A stretch of 62,124 nucleotides of DNA from Deinococcus arboris (GCF_009755355.1 NZ_WQLB01000025.1:1-62124), one strand, 5' to 3'; counted from the stretch's first letter, positions 25,960-36,086 are shown. The notes: a model not told the origin generated them from the sequence alone. Numbers and translations are program-made.

Positions 25960-27026
25960 TTGATTCCTGCGTTGGAGCGTAACGAGAAGGGTAGGCTGAT
26001 GGCATGCCGCCAGCCTGGCAACCCACCCGATGGACCCGCGAGCAGCTGGAAGAACGGCGACTGTTCACTGAACCATATCTCCGTGCAAGGGCACTGAGCT
26101 CCACTCAGATCGCCGAACTGTGCGGCGTCAGCAGCAGTGCCGTACGACGATGGCGTCAACACCTGCGCACGCAGGGCTCTCTCGAAGCCACGATCGCGCC
26201 AGGCCGCACGCCACGACTGACGGACGCGCAGGTCGCCCAGATCATGACGAGCCTCAGCGCGGGGCCCGGCCCCGCGCACGCCCCGAATGCCCGTTGGACG
26301 TGCCCAAAGGTGCGCGAGCTGATCGGCCTGACCTACGACGTGTGGTACGACGTTGATCACCTCAGTCGGCTCTCACGGCAGTGGGGATTCACATCACAGA
26401 AACCGATGGGGCGGGCGCGAGCACAGGATCAGGAGGCGCTCGTCACCTGGGTGGAGACCACGGTGCCCGAGTTGGAAAAAAAAGGTCGAGACCGGAGCAA
26501 CACTCGTCTTTATCGATGAGGTGGGCTTCAGCTTGAAGCCCACCGTGACCCGCACCTGGGCCCCCTGTGGTCGGACGCCCGTGTTGGTGTCCAAGCACTG
26601 CTGGGACAGAGTGTCGACGATTGGCGCGATCGCCACGACGGGGCAGTTTCTGCACCACACGCACCCAGCGTCGATCAAGGGCGCGCACGTCCTGGCGTTT
26701 CTGAACCATCTGCTGCGGCACGTTCCTGGATCGATGACAGTGCTCCTCGATAATGCCCGCATCCACAAGACGAAGGCGCTCAGCGCCTTCGTCGCGGACG
26801 AACCTCGGTTGGCGGTGGTGTACTTCCCGCCATACTCGCCCGAACTGAATCCGATTGAGTCGGTGTGGGCCTATGTGAAGCAGCATGTTCTCGCGAACTT
26901 CTGTCCGTCCGATATTCAGATGTTGAAGGCCCGATTGTCGGTGGCGTGGCGGAAAGTACGAACGGCTGAGCTTCCACGGCGCCTCCTGCATCGCTCTGCC
27001 TCGTGACTCACTTGCGCAGGAATCAA
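25960..27026 (+). mobile_element. IS630-family insertion sequence, 1067 bp
   Basis: Ends TTGATTCCTGCG (25960-25971) and CGCAGGAATCAA (27015-27026) are exact inverted repeats. TA flanks both sides (25958-25959 and 27027-27028), the target duplication of IS630/Tc1 elements. It carries a two-frame transposase. It appears complete, and is the first of three adjacent elements. Confidence 0.9.
26004..27006 (+). CDS. IS630-family transposase in two frames
   Basis: Frame A (26004-26519) codes for the helix-turn-helix part (SSTQIAELCGVSSSAVRRW) and the linker. Frame B (to 27006) holds the DDE domain: GATLVFIDEVGFSL, MTVLLDNARIHKTKAL and YFPPYSPELNPIESVWAYVK. The switch is at a run of eight A (26476-26483), where the downstream frame is reached by a +1 shift or by slippage to seven A. 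Such runs are used by IS630 members for programmed frameshifting, so the gene may be functional. Confidence 0.85.
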
Positions 27027-27039
27027 TAGTGTCCTCTAA

Positions 27040-28392
27040 CTGTACTTCGGGGAATATTTAGCGGCACCGTCCTGGTCAGCATCTGCGATGCTGGCCCTCT
27101 TGTTCAAGCGTTCTTTGCTCCCTCGATGGACCCAGCACTTTCCAACATGGTTTTCGCCGTTCCTCACGTCTTTTCGTCATCAGGCACAGCGGTTCTGGGC
27201 ATCGACATACATTCAAGGGTTGTGTAGCGCGGCGCATCGGAAAAGCATGCAGCCGCTGGCCAATCAGATCGCACGTGGACAGCACGACCAGATTCAGCAC
27301 TTGATTACCGACAGTCCCTGGGGCATCCAGGGACTGGAGCAACTCGTGGTCGAGCGTGCCCAACCGCTGGCGGGCGGGAAAAAGGCTGTGCTGATCATTG
27401 ACGACACCTGCCTGACCAAGTTCGGTTCGAAGTCCGTTGGTGTGGGACGGCAGTATTCGGGTCAGGCAGGCAAGAGCACCAACTGTCAGTGTCTGGTCTC
27501 CGTGACATTGGCTCGTAATGAGATCCCGATTCCCCTCCGCCTCAAGCTCTTTCTGCCCTCTGAATGGTCTTCTGACCAGGCGCGCTGCCTGAGGGCAGGT
27601 GTTCCTGCAGAACACCTGCCCCAGTCCACCAAGTGGGAAATCGCCCTACGAGAGATTGATGACCTTACGGGCACGATTCAGTACGGTATGGTGCTTGCAG
27701 ACGCCGGATATGGCGTCAATGCGGCTTTCCGGCGAGGCCTCACGGCCCGTGGCCTCCGTTGGTCGGTGGGGACGATCAAGACACAGCGCGTGTATCCCGC
27801 GCACGTCCGTCTGATTCCAATTCCCAAACATTTCCGAGGTCGTCCTCCACGACATCCAACGCCTTCGGAGGAGACCGAATCCATCGAGTCCGTGCTCAGC
27901 CAAGAAGCCTGGAGACGGGTCATGTGGCGCCATGGCACGAAAGGACCCCTGATCGGCACGTTCGCCGCAACGTACGTTCGACTGGCGGACGGGAACGAAA
28001 ATGCACGGGGGCAGCACCTTCCAGGAGAAGGTGCGTGGATCATTGGTGAACAACGTGCTCGAGGGGAAAAGAAATATGACCTCTGTAATTTGCCGCCTGA
28101 GACGGCATTCAAGCACTTGATCCAGATCACCAAGCAACGGTGGGCCTGTGAGTTGGGGCACCGAGAACTCAAACAGGAAGTGGGGTTGAGTCATTTTGAA
28201 GGCCGGAGCTGGCAGAGCCTCCATCGTCACGCGGTGCTCTGCCTGGTCGCGCTGCTTTTTCTACAATGGCTGCGCCTCTCACAACCGGATGATCTGTTCG
28301 GAGAGACGGTCCCGGCGATCCAGTACCTATCTTCAATATTGTTCGTGCTGCACAGCACTATTCAGCGGACCGTGAATTTCCCCAAAGTACAG
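27040..28392 (+). mobile_element. IS701-family insertion sequence, 1353 bp
   Basis: Left end CTGTACTTCGGGGAA (27040) and right end TTCCCCAAAGTACAG (to 28392) are inverted repeats with one mismatch. They are flanked by CTAA and CTAG, matching the YTAR target of this family apart from one base. It starts only 11 bases after the flanking TA of the IS630 element, and a second IS630 copy is inserted in the CTAG at its right end. Confidence 0.8.
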
Positions 28393-28425
28393 CTAGTCCA
28401 CTGTCCAACTCAGATTGAGGGATAG
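27088..28425 (+). CDS. IS701-family transposase
   Basis: The 445-aa protein has the DDE_5 pattern: KAVLIIDDTCLTKFGSKSVG near 100-118, VLADAGYG, and an E region RWACELGHRELKQEVGLSHFEG. It is nearly full length. The last 11 residues or so are encoded by the IS630 element inserted at 28394; the original frame did not end inside the IS, so the native stop is uncertain. A 12-base inverted repeat at 27593-27621 lies within the gene. Confidence 0.85.
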   Translation: MLALLFKRSLLPRWTQHFPTWFSPFLTSFRHQAQRFWASTYIQGLCSAAHRKSMQPLANQIARGQHDQIQHLITDSPWGIQGLEQLVVERAQPLAGGKKAVLIIDDTCLTKFGSKSVGVGRQYSGQAGKSTNCQCLVSVTLARNEIPIPLRLKLFLPSEWSSDQARCLRAGVPAEHLPQSTKWEIALREIDDLTGTIQYGMVLADAGYGVNAAFRRGLTARGLRWSVGTIKTQRVYPAHVRLIPIPKHFRGRPPRHPTPSEETESIESVLSQEAWRRVMWRHGTKGPLIGTFAATYVRLADGNENARGQHLPGEGAWIIGEQRARGEKKYDLCNLPPETAFKHLIQITKQRWACELGHRELKQEVGLSHFEGRSWQSLHRHAVLCLVALLFLQWLRLSQPDDLFGETVPAIQYLSSILFVLHSTIQRTVNFPKVQLVHCPTQIEG

Positions 28426-29578
28426 AGACGGGCCAGCTTGATACGGGCGTCCGGGGTTCGGAACTGCCAGTTCAGCGCCTTCAGCCTCTGGTTCCGTGCA
28501 AGGGTCCACGGCTTTACAACGTCCTGCAGCATGTCGAGGCTGGTCACACGCCGGTCCAGACACTGCTTGGATAATGCAGAGAATTCGATCTCGACGGCGT
28601 TGAGCCAAGAGCCATGCTTCGGCGTAAAGTGCAGCTCCAATTTCTGCGCGATCCGTCGAGCTTCGGCCGGTTCATATACGGTGTACAGCGGCGCGAGGGT
28701 ATGGCTCGACAGATTGTCCAGCACCAGGCGAATCTTGTGGGCGTCTGGATAGAACTCGTCGACCAGGCGTTTAAGGCACCGCGCGAAGTCAGCGGCGGTT
28801 CGCCGCTGCGTGACCTCCATCTCGCGCCAGCCGCGGAGGGGCTCAAAGTACCCAAAGACGTTGCCCATCCCGTGCCGCTCATATTCGTAGTCCACACGTT
28901 TGGCGCTCCCCGGCTTGATCGGGAGTGGCGTGCGGACTTCACCGATCAACTGGCAGGGGCGTTCATCGAAACACACCACGGGAGACTGCGGATCATAGGG
29001 CTGCTCGTAGAGATCCAGCACATCTTCCATGGCGCAGACAAAGGCTGCGTTCTGTTTCGGCGGAATGCACCATTGCCGTTTCAGATGCGGTTTGAGCTCG
29101 TTTTTTTTAAGACCTGGCGCACCGTTTCGGGCGAGATGCCATTCACATGCTCTAGCTTCACCAACACGTCTGCGAGCAGCCGCAGACTCCACTGCGACCG
29201 CCCGTCTGGCGGATCACCTGCCGCCAGCGCAATGATGTGTGCTTCCAGCCGCCCATCGACTTTCCGTGGTTTGTACGCACTTGGCCGACGAGGCTTCAGG
29301 GCTGCTTCAAGCGTTTCGTTCACGAAACGCGTTCGGACCCGCAGTACTGTCTGCGTGCTGACGCCGAGTTGCTCCGCAATCTGTGCATCACTGAGCCCCA
29401 CATCACTCTTCAGCAGAATGTGGGCATGTGCGATCTCACGGGCTGAAGAACGGCCGGCACGCGTGATCTTCCTCAGTTGCTGGCGCTGGTCGTCATCGAG
29501 CCGCACGGTCAGTCGGGCGCGTGGCATGTCCCATGTTGCGCCTCTTTCCTTCTCAGCAAAGTGAGCTGGACAGTGGAC
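28396..29578 (-). mobile_element. IS630-family insertion sequence, 1183 bp
   Basis: Terminal repeats GTCCACTGTCCAACTCA (28396) and TGAGCTGGACAGTGGAC (to 29578) match almost perfectly and are flanked by TA (28394-28395, 29579-29580). Its transposase is in two frames on the minus strand. It is a different IS630 subgroup from the one at 25960, judging by both ends and protein. Confidence 0.9.
28410..29527 (-). CDS. IS630-family transposase in two frames
   Basis: Frame A (29527-29081) has the DNA-binding part (VGLSDAQIAEQLGVSTQTVLRV); frame B (to 28410) has the DDE domain (VVCFDERPCQLIGE, IRLVLDNLSSHTLAPL, HFTPKHGSWLNAVEIEF). The frames meet at A8 (29103-29110), where a -1 slip on A-AAA-AAC links VLKK to KNELKP. 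This is a typical programmed frameshift, so it is probably active or recently so. Confidence 0.87.
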
Positions 29579-29668
29579 TAGCTGTCCGCGCTTACTGTTG
29601 TAACAGTTTGGCGTGGCCGCTGCTCCTTTATGCCCTGCAGTTCAGGCTTATGCAGCGGCATCTACCGT

Positions 29669-30076
29669 TCAATCCAAGACTGCGATGGCTTCCACCTCGA
29701 CCAAATGCTCAGGGATATCCAGGGCAGCCACACCAAGTAGTGTGGCTGGCGACGTGGGGGTGTGACCCAAAGCCTGGCCCGCACGCGCGACGCCGTCCAG
29801 AAACGGCTCTATTTTGTCAGGTGTCCAGTCCACGATGTACGCCGTCAGTTTGACCACATGCTCAAAGGTGGCACCGGCTGCCGACAGCGAGGCGGCGACA
29901 TTCAGATAACAACGCTCGACCTGGGCAGCGAGGTCACCCGCCCCCACAGTGCGGCCGTCGGCGTCCCAAGAAACCTGACCCGCAAGAAAAATGAGCTTTG
30001 AGCCGCTGGCAACCGCCACATGGTGGTATGCACCGATCTGGGGGAGACCTTCAGGGTTGATCAAGGTAATAGACAT
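29669..30076 (-). CDS. RidA/YjgF/Rid-family protein
   Basis: The 135-aa protein has GAGAGGAC before its ATG. It shows the Rid pattern: GAYHHVAVASGSKLIFLAGQVSWDADG, NVAASLSAAGATFEHVVKLTAYI and a C-terminal LVEVEAIAVL. RidA deaminates reactive enamine/imine intermediates and forms trimers. The Arg of the classical RidA active site (R105 in E. coli) is not obvious here (PATLLGVAAL has no Arg where xxR is usual), so this may be a non-RidA subgroup. It is downstream of the IS island with no obvious partner. Confidence 0.9.
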   Translation of the reverse strand: MSITLINPEGLPQIGAYHHVAVASGSKLIFLAGQVSWDADGRTVGAGDLAAQVERCYLNVAASLSAAGATFEHVVKLTAYIVDWTPDKIEPFLDGVARAGQALGHTPTSPATLLGVAALDIPEHLVEVEAIAVLD

Positions 30077-30279
30077 AGTTGTCCTCTCATGGAAGAAGGG
30101 GAACGGAGATGGTGGGGCCAGTCCGCACCTGTTCAGCGCCAGATCTTCAAACCGGGTGCGGCGCGGTGGCTGGCTGGCCGAATTCCGCCTGCGATCCTAA
30201 GGGTTGTGGGGGCGCGGCCGCTGCCACAAAGCGGCCTCCATGGGGCCTGTTCCGGTCACAGCAGCAGAAAGGCGCTATA

Positions 30280-31218
30280 TCAGCACCGAGTGTCCCGGCG
30301 GTACTGTTCAGGACTCGCGCCCGTCAGGCGCTTGAAGTGACGACCAAGATGCTGATGGTGGGCGAAACCACAGGAAACAGCGACCTGCGCTACGGTCAGG
30401 TCAGTGCGGCGCAGTAGGTTCTGCGCCTGGTTCACCCTTTGCTCAATCACATACTGGTGCAGACTCAGCCCGGTGGCGGCGCGAAAGAGTCTCGACAGGT
30501 GCCGTTCGGACAGCTGGGCCGCGCGCGCAATGCTGGCAAGGGACAGGTCGCTGGTCAGATGTTCACGGATGAACTCTAGTGCTTGGCGAACACCACCTGG
30601 ATCACCTGAGGTGGCCTCCGGTTGCCTTGCCGCTCGGTCAAACCTAGCCGACGAGTAGTGGCGCAGCAGATGGACGGCCAGGGCGCTGGCAACGCCTTCC
30701 GTGTAGAGGCGTCCTCCGGGGCCGCCCGCCGCCACCTCCTTGGCAAGCGCTGTCAGCAGATGGGTTGCCGTGTCGTCGGATGCGGCGAAAATTGACCTCA
30801 ACTCAAGGGAACGGGTTTGGATGCCCAGTTCAAGGCTGACGCTGCGCAGCAGGTCGCTCGACAGCAGAACGTGCAGATCCTGAGACACCCCGACGCCCAC
30901 CGACTGGGCTGGGCGACCAGGAACGAGCACAGTGACGGCGCCGCGCCGGTCTACATAATCGCGCCACGGTTCGCCCTCATAGCGGGCGGCGGTGTGTTGC
31001 GGCCCGCTCAGGTGCAGACCCAGACCGGCGGCGTCCGCTGGAATCTCCCAGGTCAGACCTTCGCCGTGGGGCGACGTGGTCAGCGCCGCTTGGACGCGGC
31101 CCAGCGCCCGGAGGGAACAGGTGGGCCATGTCGCGGCGCGGACAGTTTCATAGAGTTCGGCCTGTCGGGTGCGGTTCGCCGGCGCCCGCTCTTGCGGCTG
31201 ATCCCTGGGCTTCATCAT
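30280..31218 (-). CDS. AraC-family regulator
   Basis: The 312-aa protein has a C-terminal AraC/XylS double helix-turn-helix (DLSLASIARAAQLSERHLSRLF, then LTVAQVAVSCGFAHHQHLGRHFKR) at about 210-308. The N-terminal 200 residues are a family-variable sensor domain. AAGGAGGATC lies before the ATG pair at 31215-31218. It diverges from the 921-aa AfsR-like gene across 183 bases, so the two regulators may control each other. Confidence 0.88.
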   Translation of the reverse strand: MMKPRDQPQERAPANRTRQAELYETVRAATWPTCSLRALGRVQAALTTSPHGEGLTWEIPADAAGLGLHLSGPQHTAARYEGEPWRDYVDRRGAVTVLVPGRPAQSVGVGVSQDLHVLLSSDLLRSVSLELGIQTRSLELRSIFAASDDTATHLLTALAKEVAAGGPGGRLYTEGVASALAVHLLRHYSSARFDRAARQPEATSGDPGGVRQALEFIREHLTSDLSLASIARAAQLSERHLSRLFRAATGLSLHQYVIEQRVNQAQNLLRRTDLTVAQVAVSCGFAHHQHLGRHFKRLTGASPEQYRRDTRC

Positions 31219-31401
31219 GGCACTCGATCCTCCTTCCAGCCGTCCAGAGGCCGGGTTACTTCAAGATAAAGCTGCTGGTCATGACCAACACAATGCTTGC
31301 GGTTCACTCTGGGCAGTGCGGCCAGACTGAGCTTCCGGAGGTACCACACAGTCCTTGACCGGGCTTTCCTCTGGCGACGCCTCTTTTAGGCACGGCTAAT
31401 T

Positions 31402-34167
31402 TTGGACGTACTATGGGGTGTGCGACTTCGGACTTTAGGGCAACTGGCGCTGGAGGGCAAGCCGAGACCTGCCTCCCAGCGCCCTAAGCTCTTGCTGCTG
31501 CTGGCTTATTTGGCACTGGAAGGCGAGCGTGACCGCAGCCATTTAGCTGGGCTGTTTTTCGGGCAGAATCAAGATCCTTCGGGGAGCCTGCGAACCGCCG
31601 TACAGCGCCTGCGACGGGCTGTTCCCGAGGTGCTGGTTGTGGAGGACGACCGACTTTCTGTTCGCCTGGACTGCGACGCTCGCGAAGTGCTGAGACATCT
31701 GGACGCGGGACAGCACGATCAGGCGCTGGAGCTGTATATGGGCCCTTTCCTGACGGGCACGCGGCTGCAGGACTTGGGGGTAGAGCTTGAAGAGTGGATG
31801 TACGCCACCCGCGAGTACCTGGCCAGGCGGGTGCGCGGCGCCCTCTTGACCCTGGCTGAACGCACGGCGGGCCGGGGAGAGATCAGTGAGGCCGGTGCAC
31901 TCGCCGAGCGGGCCGCTTGGCTGCCGGGCGCTCCGGAGCCTGAAGCCGAGGACTACCAGCGGCTCGGTTTGCTGTTGACGGCGGCACGGAGTACGCGTCT
32001 GGGGCGGCTGCGACAACAGGCCAGCGACTTCGGACTCTCGCTGGACTTCACGCCAGAGGTGGCTCAAGCGACTTTACGCCCGCTCGGAATGAACAGTTCG
32101 GCGGTTGCCTCCGCCCTCCCTCAGCGCGGCACGTCGTTTGTCGGACGTGTGGTGGAGCGTGGCGAAATGCAGCGGGCGTTGGTCCGGCCCGAAGTGCGAC
32201 TGCTGACCGTCGTGGGGCCGGGCGGCATCGGTAAGACCCGGCTGGTCTTGGAGGTAGCGCGCACCTGGCAAGCCGAGCGGGACGTGGCCTTCATCTCGCT
32301 AGAGGCCGTGAGCGCTCTGTCGACCCTGCCTACCACCATCGCAGTGGCCATCGGCGTGACGCTGCCTGCGGATCAACCCAGTTTCGAGGCCTTGTTGGCC
32401 GTGTTGAAAACGCGGCGCTTGCTGCTGGTGCTGGACAGCGCCGAGCATCTTTTGGAAGGGGCCCCCGCGCTCTCCCGTCTACTGAGCATGTGCCCAGACA
32501 TGAAACTGCTGGTGACTTCGCGTGAGCAGTTGGGGATTGAGGAAGAGTGGGTTCTTACCATCGGTGGCCTTAGCGTGCCCGCCGACAGCATCCCCTTTGA
32601 AAACGCCCGCCAGGTCGAGGCCGTCGACCTGTTCGTGCAGCGCGCCCGTCGGGCTCGGCTGGACTTCGTGTTGACCCCCGCCGAACTGTTTGCCGTAGTG
32701 CAGGTGTGCCGGCTGGTCGGCGGCTCACCGCTGGGCATTGAACTTGCCGCCGCTTGGGTGAAATTGATGCCCGTCGCTGAGATTGCCAGTGAGGTGGAGC
32801 GCAGCTTGGATCTTCTGCAGGCCACCCACCGGGATGTGCTGGAGAAACACAGCAGCGTCCGGGCCGTGTTCGACCAAACTTGGGCACAGCTGACTGAGAC
32901 AGAACGGGCCGTGCTGGCGCGGCTCTCGGTGTTCCGGGGTGGTTTTACCCGCGAAGCGGCGGCCCAAGTGGCCGGAACGACTATCGTGACTCTTTCCGCG
33001 CTGGTGAACAAGTCGCTCGTCCGTCTTGCCGAACACGGCCGCTCGGATCTCCATGTGCTGCTGTTACAGTTTGCCGGTGAGGAGTTGGCCCGGCAGCGAG
33101 ACGAGGAGCAGCGAACGATGGCGGCTCACGGTGCTTATGTTTTCGACTTGTGTCAGCAGGTTCGGAGCTCTCTTCTGTACTACCGCGACGAGAAGCTCTG
33201 GCTGGAACGGGCTGAGCAGGACATAGACAACATCCGCGTGGCGCTGAACCGCTGGTTGATCCAGGGGGAAGTGGAGACAGCGCTGCAGTGCATATTCGCG
33301 CTGCGCAACTTCTGGATAAATCGTGGGCGCTTGGTGCGCGAAGCGAGGACGTGGTTCGCCCGAATCCTCTCCAGCAAGGTCGAGATTGACCCTTCCCTCA
33401 AGGAGCAGGCCCTGGGGATGGACGGCCTGATGGCCATGCGAATAGGTGAGTACGAGTCGGCACGTCAGCAACTCGGAGCGTCTCTTGCCCTCTCCAAGAG
33501 GCGGGGAGAAGCGAACTCCATGAGTCTTCTTCACTTGGGCATTGTTCATCTGGAGACTGGCGATCTGCAGGAGGCCCGCCTACTGTTGGAGCAAGCTATC
33601 CTGCAGTTTCGTTCTCAGGACAACGCGTCGGTAGATGCCCTCATCCTGAACAATGTGGGCGCGGCCCTGAACAATTTGGGCAACCTGCTCATGCTGACCG
33701 GCGAGTTCCAAGCAGCGCTCTCGACTTTCGAAGAAGCTCTACGTGCAAAACAGGCCTCAGGCGGTACAGGTGGCAACATCGAGCTTATCCTGGCCAACAT
33801 AGGCGAGGCCCATCTCCATCTGGGACACTGGGACCTGGCACAGGACTATCTACTGCGCGCCATTGAGGAACGCCTGGCACGTGGATATCATCACGGACTC
33901 ACCACCATGCTGAAAAACTTAGCTTTGGTCATGATCGGCCAACACCATCACCGCCAAGCAGCAATTTTGCTCGGCCTCATTGAAAGGCAAAAACAGGTGC
34001 TTGATACCTTGATGTCCCCTGCAGATCAGGCCGCCTTCGAGCAGCAACTCGTGCCCTTACACGAGTCGCTGCCCCAGACCCTCTTGGGCGAGGCGCGAGC
34101 GCAGGGTCAGGCCATGACGTTGCGAGAGGGACTTGCCTACGCCCTTGGTGTGGGCAAAACGAGCTGA
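31402..34167 (+). CDS. AfsR/SARP-like NB-ARC TPR regulator
   Basis: The 921-aa protein is taken from the TTG at 31402; GTG at 31420 is an alternative, and neither has a strong ribosome binding site. Residues 1-95 are a winged-helix-like domain with a BTAD-like helical region to about 200. A NB-ARC ATPase follows: Walker A GPGGIGKT at 272-279, Walker B LLLVLDSAE at 340-348, and a sensor region SREQL. TPR repeats fill about 640-870 (NNLGNLLMLTGEFQAALSTFEEAL). This layout fits signal-transduction ATPases that bind DNA and are switched by ligand or partner proteins. The target is unknown. Confidence 0.9.
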   Translation: MDVLWGVRLRTLGQLALEGKPRPASQRPKLLLLLAYLALEGERDRSHLAGLFFGQNQDPSGSLRTAVQRLRRAVPEVLVVEDDRLSVRLDCDAREVLRHLDAGQHDQALELYMGPFLTGTRLQDLGVELEEWMYATREYLARRVRGALLTLAERTAGRGEISEAGALAERAAWLPGAPEPEAEDYQRLGLLLTAARSTRLGRLRQQASDFGLSLDFTPEVAQATLRPLGMNSSAVASALPQRGTSFVGRVVERGEMQRALVRPEVRLLTVVGPGGIGKTRLVLEVARTWQAERDVAFISLEAVSALSTLPTTIAVAIGVTLPADQPSFEALLAVLKTRRLLLVLDSAEHLLEGAPALSRLLSMCPDMKLLVTSREQLGIEEEWVLTIGGLSVPADSIPFENARQVEAVDLFVQRARRARLDFVLTPAELFAVVQVCRLVGGSPLGIELAAAWVKLMPVAEIASEVERSLDLLQATHRDVLEKHSSVRAVFDQTWAQLTETERAVLARLSVFRGGFTREAAAQVAGTTIVTLSALVNKSLVRLAEHGRSDLHVLLLQFAGEELARQRDEEQRTMAAHGAYVFDLCQQVRSSLLYYRDEKLWLERAEQDIDNIRVALNRWLIQGEVETALQCIFALRNFWINRGRLVREARTWFARILSSKVEIDPSLKEQALGMDGLMAMRIGEYESARQQLGASLALSKRRGEANSMSLLHLGIVHLETGDLQEARLLLEQAILQFRSQDNASVDALILNNVGAALNNLGNLLMLTGEFQAALSTFEEALRAKQASGGTGGNIELILANIGEAHLHLGHWDLAQDYLLRAIEERLARGYHHGLTTMLKNLALVMIGQHHHRQAAILLGLIERQKQVLDTLMSPADQAAFEQQLVPLHESLPQTLLGEARAQGQAMTLREGLAYALGVGKTS

Positions 34168-34429
34168 GAAGAGACGCTTTGGGCTCGCCCCGATCTCACG
34201 GCTTTTCCTTTAAGGACAGGTAACGTGCACCACGATAAATCATATACTTGGCGCTGTGAGTGGCTGTGCACCCATGGGCAAGGTCGCACATCTCGAGCAG
34301 GGCACGGATGTTCGAGTGCTGGCCAACGTGAACTCTAGAAGCTCTTCCTGAAGAGTGGTACTGATCATGTTGAGAGCCTGTTCGGCTGGGAGCAGCCGTT
34401 TCAAGACCGCTTGAAGCGCTCATACCAAC

Positions 34430-34975
34430 TCCGACTAATTGGTTTACAAAGGCCACCAGTGAAAGAGGGTGTGTTGGGTGAGCAAGTCGGGTTGGGTTTC
34501 AAGCCAGGCACACCGTTCAGCCAGGACCTCCGCAAAGTCGTCCAGGGTGTTGAAAGCTCAATTGGCGACCGTAGCGTCGGTGAGCGCCCAGAGTCGTTCG
34601 GCGGGCTGCACTTCTGGAGCATACGGCGGCAGGGTGACGATCTGGATGCGTGTGGGTTGTCCCTGCTGAGGCGGGACATGAAAGCTAGCACCATCCTGCA
34701 CCACGAACACGTGATGGTCGGCGCCTGCGCCGACACTCTGGGCAAACGCCGTCATGACGGCGGCGTACGCGAGTTTGTTCAAGACATGGACCAACCAGAA
34801 GGCGGCTCTCGCCGGTTTCTGGATTGACGAAGGCCTACAGATACAGTCACTCGTAGGCGGGACGCACGAGACAGCTGAAGGGCTGACCCTTGGGTGCCCA
34901 GACGGTCCGGCGAATCGGCTTACTGACAGCGGCGTAAATCTGTTGGGTTGCCTCCGCACCTCGGCTAGTCTGTGT
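34430..34975 (-). mobile_element. IS630-family transposase relic, catalytic part
   Basis: Minus-strand frames give VSKPIRRTVWAPKGQ, VLNKLAYAAVMTAF, HHVFVVQDGASFHVPPQ and IVTLPPYAPEVQPAERLWAL, the DDE_3 catalytic domain, with frameshifts and a stop. The N-terminal DNA-binding part is missing. Its 5' end abuts the orphan gene starting at 34980. Confidence 0.65.
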
Positions 34976-34979
34976 CAAC

Positions 34980-36005
34980 GTGAGTCGATACCCCGAGGAA
35001 CAGTTGGCCAGACGACTCTTTGAGGCGCTGCAGCGCCAGACCAAGGGCAGTGCAACCGTGCAATTGGAAGGCAGGGGTGTTCACTGGGCATGCGTTGTCA
35101 CCTGCAAAGATCGCGAAGTCGTCATTCACGTCTTTCACTACCCTCAGGGCGAGGCTGAATACCTGCTGTACTTCAATGGGCCTGACGGGGTGCATTGCGC
35201 CGACGCACGAATCCGCTCTGAAAATGACGCTATCGCCGCGTCGGGCGCCTGGATTGGTGGCGACAGCATTGAGCGCATGTACACCTCTTTTCCCTTTGTT
35301 GACGAATCAAAGCGCACCTTTCAGCATATCGAGCAGCAAGTGATGTCCCACGAGGGCCTGAGGGACAGCCTCTCCTCTCATCTGAATGTCGAAAGCGGCG
35401 ACTTCTACGACCTGCGGTTCGACCGGCACCCTCGCGCGTGCCGTGTAGAGCACGGCTACAGTCGCCAGGGCCTTGAAGCCCACTTCGACTGGGATGACTG
35501 TATGCTCTTTCAGGTTGTCATCAGCGACCTTGATGTCCTCGCACTGCTTGTCAAGCGTTGGCTGGTCGAGCAGGTCATGCCCTCGGAACTCCGCAAAGAA
35601 TTCCCCTGGTTGGAAATCGGCTCCCTGGCTGACGCGTACGAACAGGGAAACCCTATCGAGGGCGAATTCCTCGCGAGTTGGGACGCCATCGAGGCTTTCT
35701 TCGGGCATGACTGGAACTTCCTTCACCCCAACAGGCGGCAATTCATTCAGGCATTACGCGTTCGTGGCTATGACCGATGCCTCCGTGCCGGCCAGTCCAT
35801 GACTACGTTTATCCTGTCGAGATCCCGTCGGCACGGGCTGCAAGCCCAGTCTGCGTACGTAGCGTTGATGTTTGGTGCTGAGGGCCTCGCGATTGAGGAG
35901 CACACAGGGACCGGGAGGGTAACGAGGTCCACGCTTCCAGACGTGAGCGTGACGACGGAAGTTGAGGCAGCGCTCGACCGACTCGTTCAAATACCGATTG
36001 GGTGA
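34980..36005 (+). CDS. Unrecognised 341-aa protein
   Basis: The GTG at 34980 starts a continuous 341-codon frame between two transposase relics. The sequence is soluble, mixed-charge and rich in acidic and aromatic residues (YPQGEAEYLLYFNGPDG, LDVLALLVKRWLVEQVMP, WDAIEAFFGHDWNFLHPNRRQF). No signal peptide, membrane segment, known fold motif or catalytic signature is visible. It has no operon partner. An intact long frame among decayed neighbours suggests selection for function. It could be a conserved hypothetical or part of a lost system; I have no name for it. Confidence 0.75.
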   Translation: MSRYPEEQLARRLFEALQRQTKGSATVQLEGRGVHWACVVTCKDREVVIHVFHYPQGEAEYLLYFNGPDGVHCADARIRSENDAIAASGAWIGGDSIERMYTSFPFVDESKRTFQHIEQQVMSHEGLRDSLSSHLNVESGDFYDLRFDRHPRACRVEHGYSRQGLEAHFDWDDCMLFQVVISDLDVLALLVKRWLVEQVMPSELRKEFPWLEIGSLADAYEQGNPIEGEFLASWDAIEAFFGHDWNFLHPNRRQFIQALRVRGYDRCLRAGQSMTTFILSRSRRHGLQAQSAYVALMFGAEGLAIEEHTGTGRVTRSTLPDVSVTTEVEAALDRLVQIPIG

Positions 36006-36086
36006 TCTTCGTGGCCCTGCGTTGTGGTGCGCCCGGGGCCCATGTCCGGTCGTGCCCGACGGGTCATGGTCCCCAACCACTGTGTG

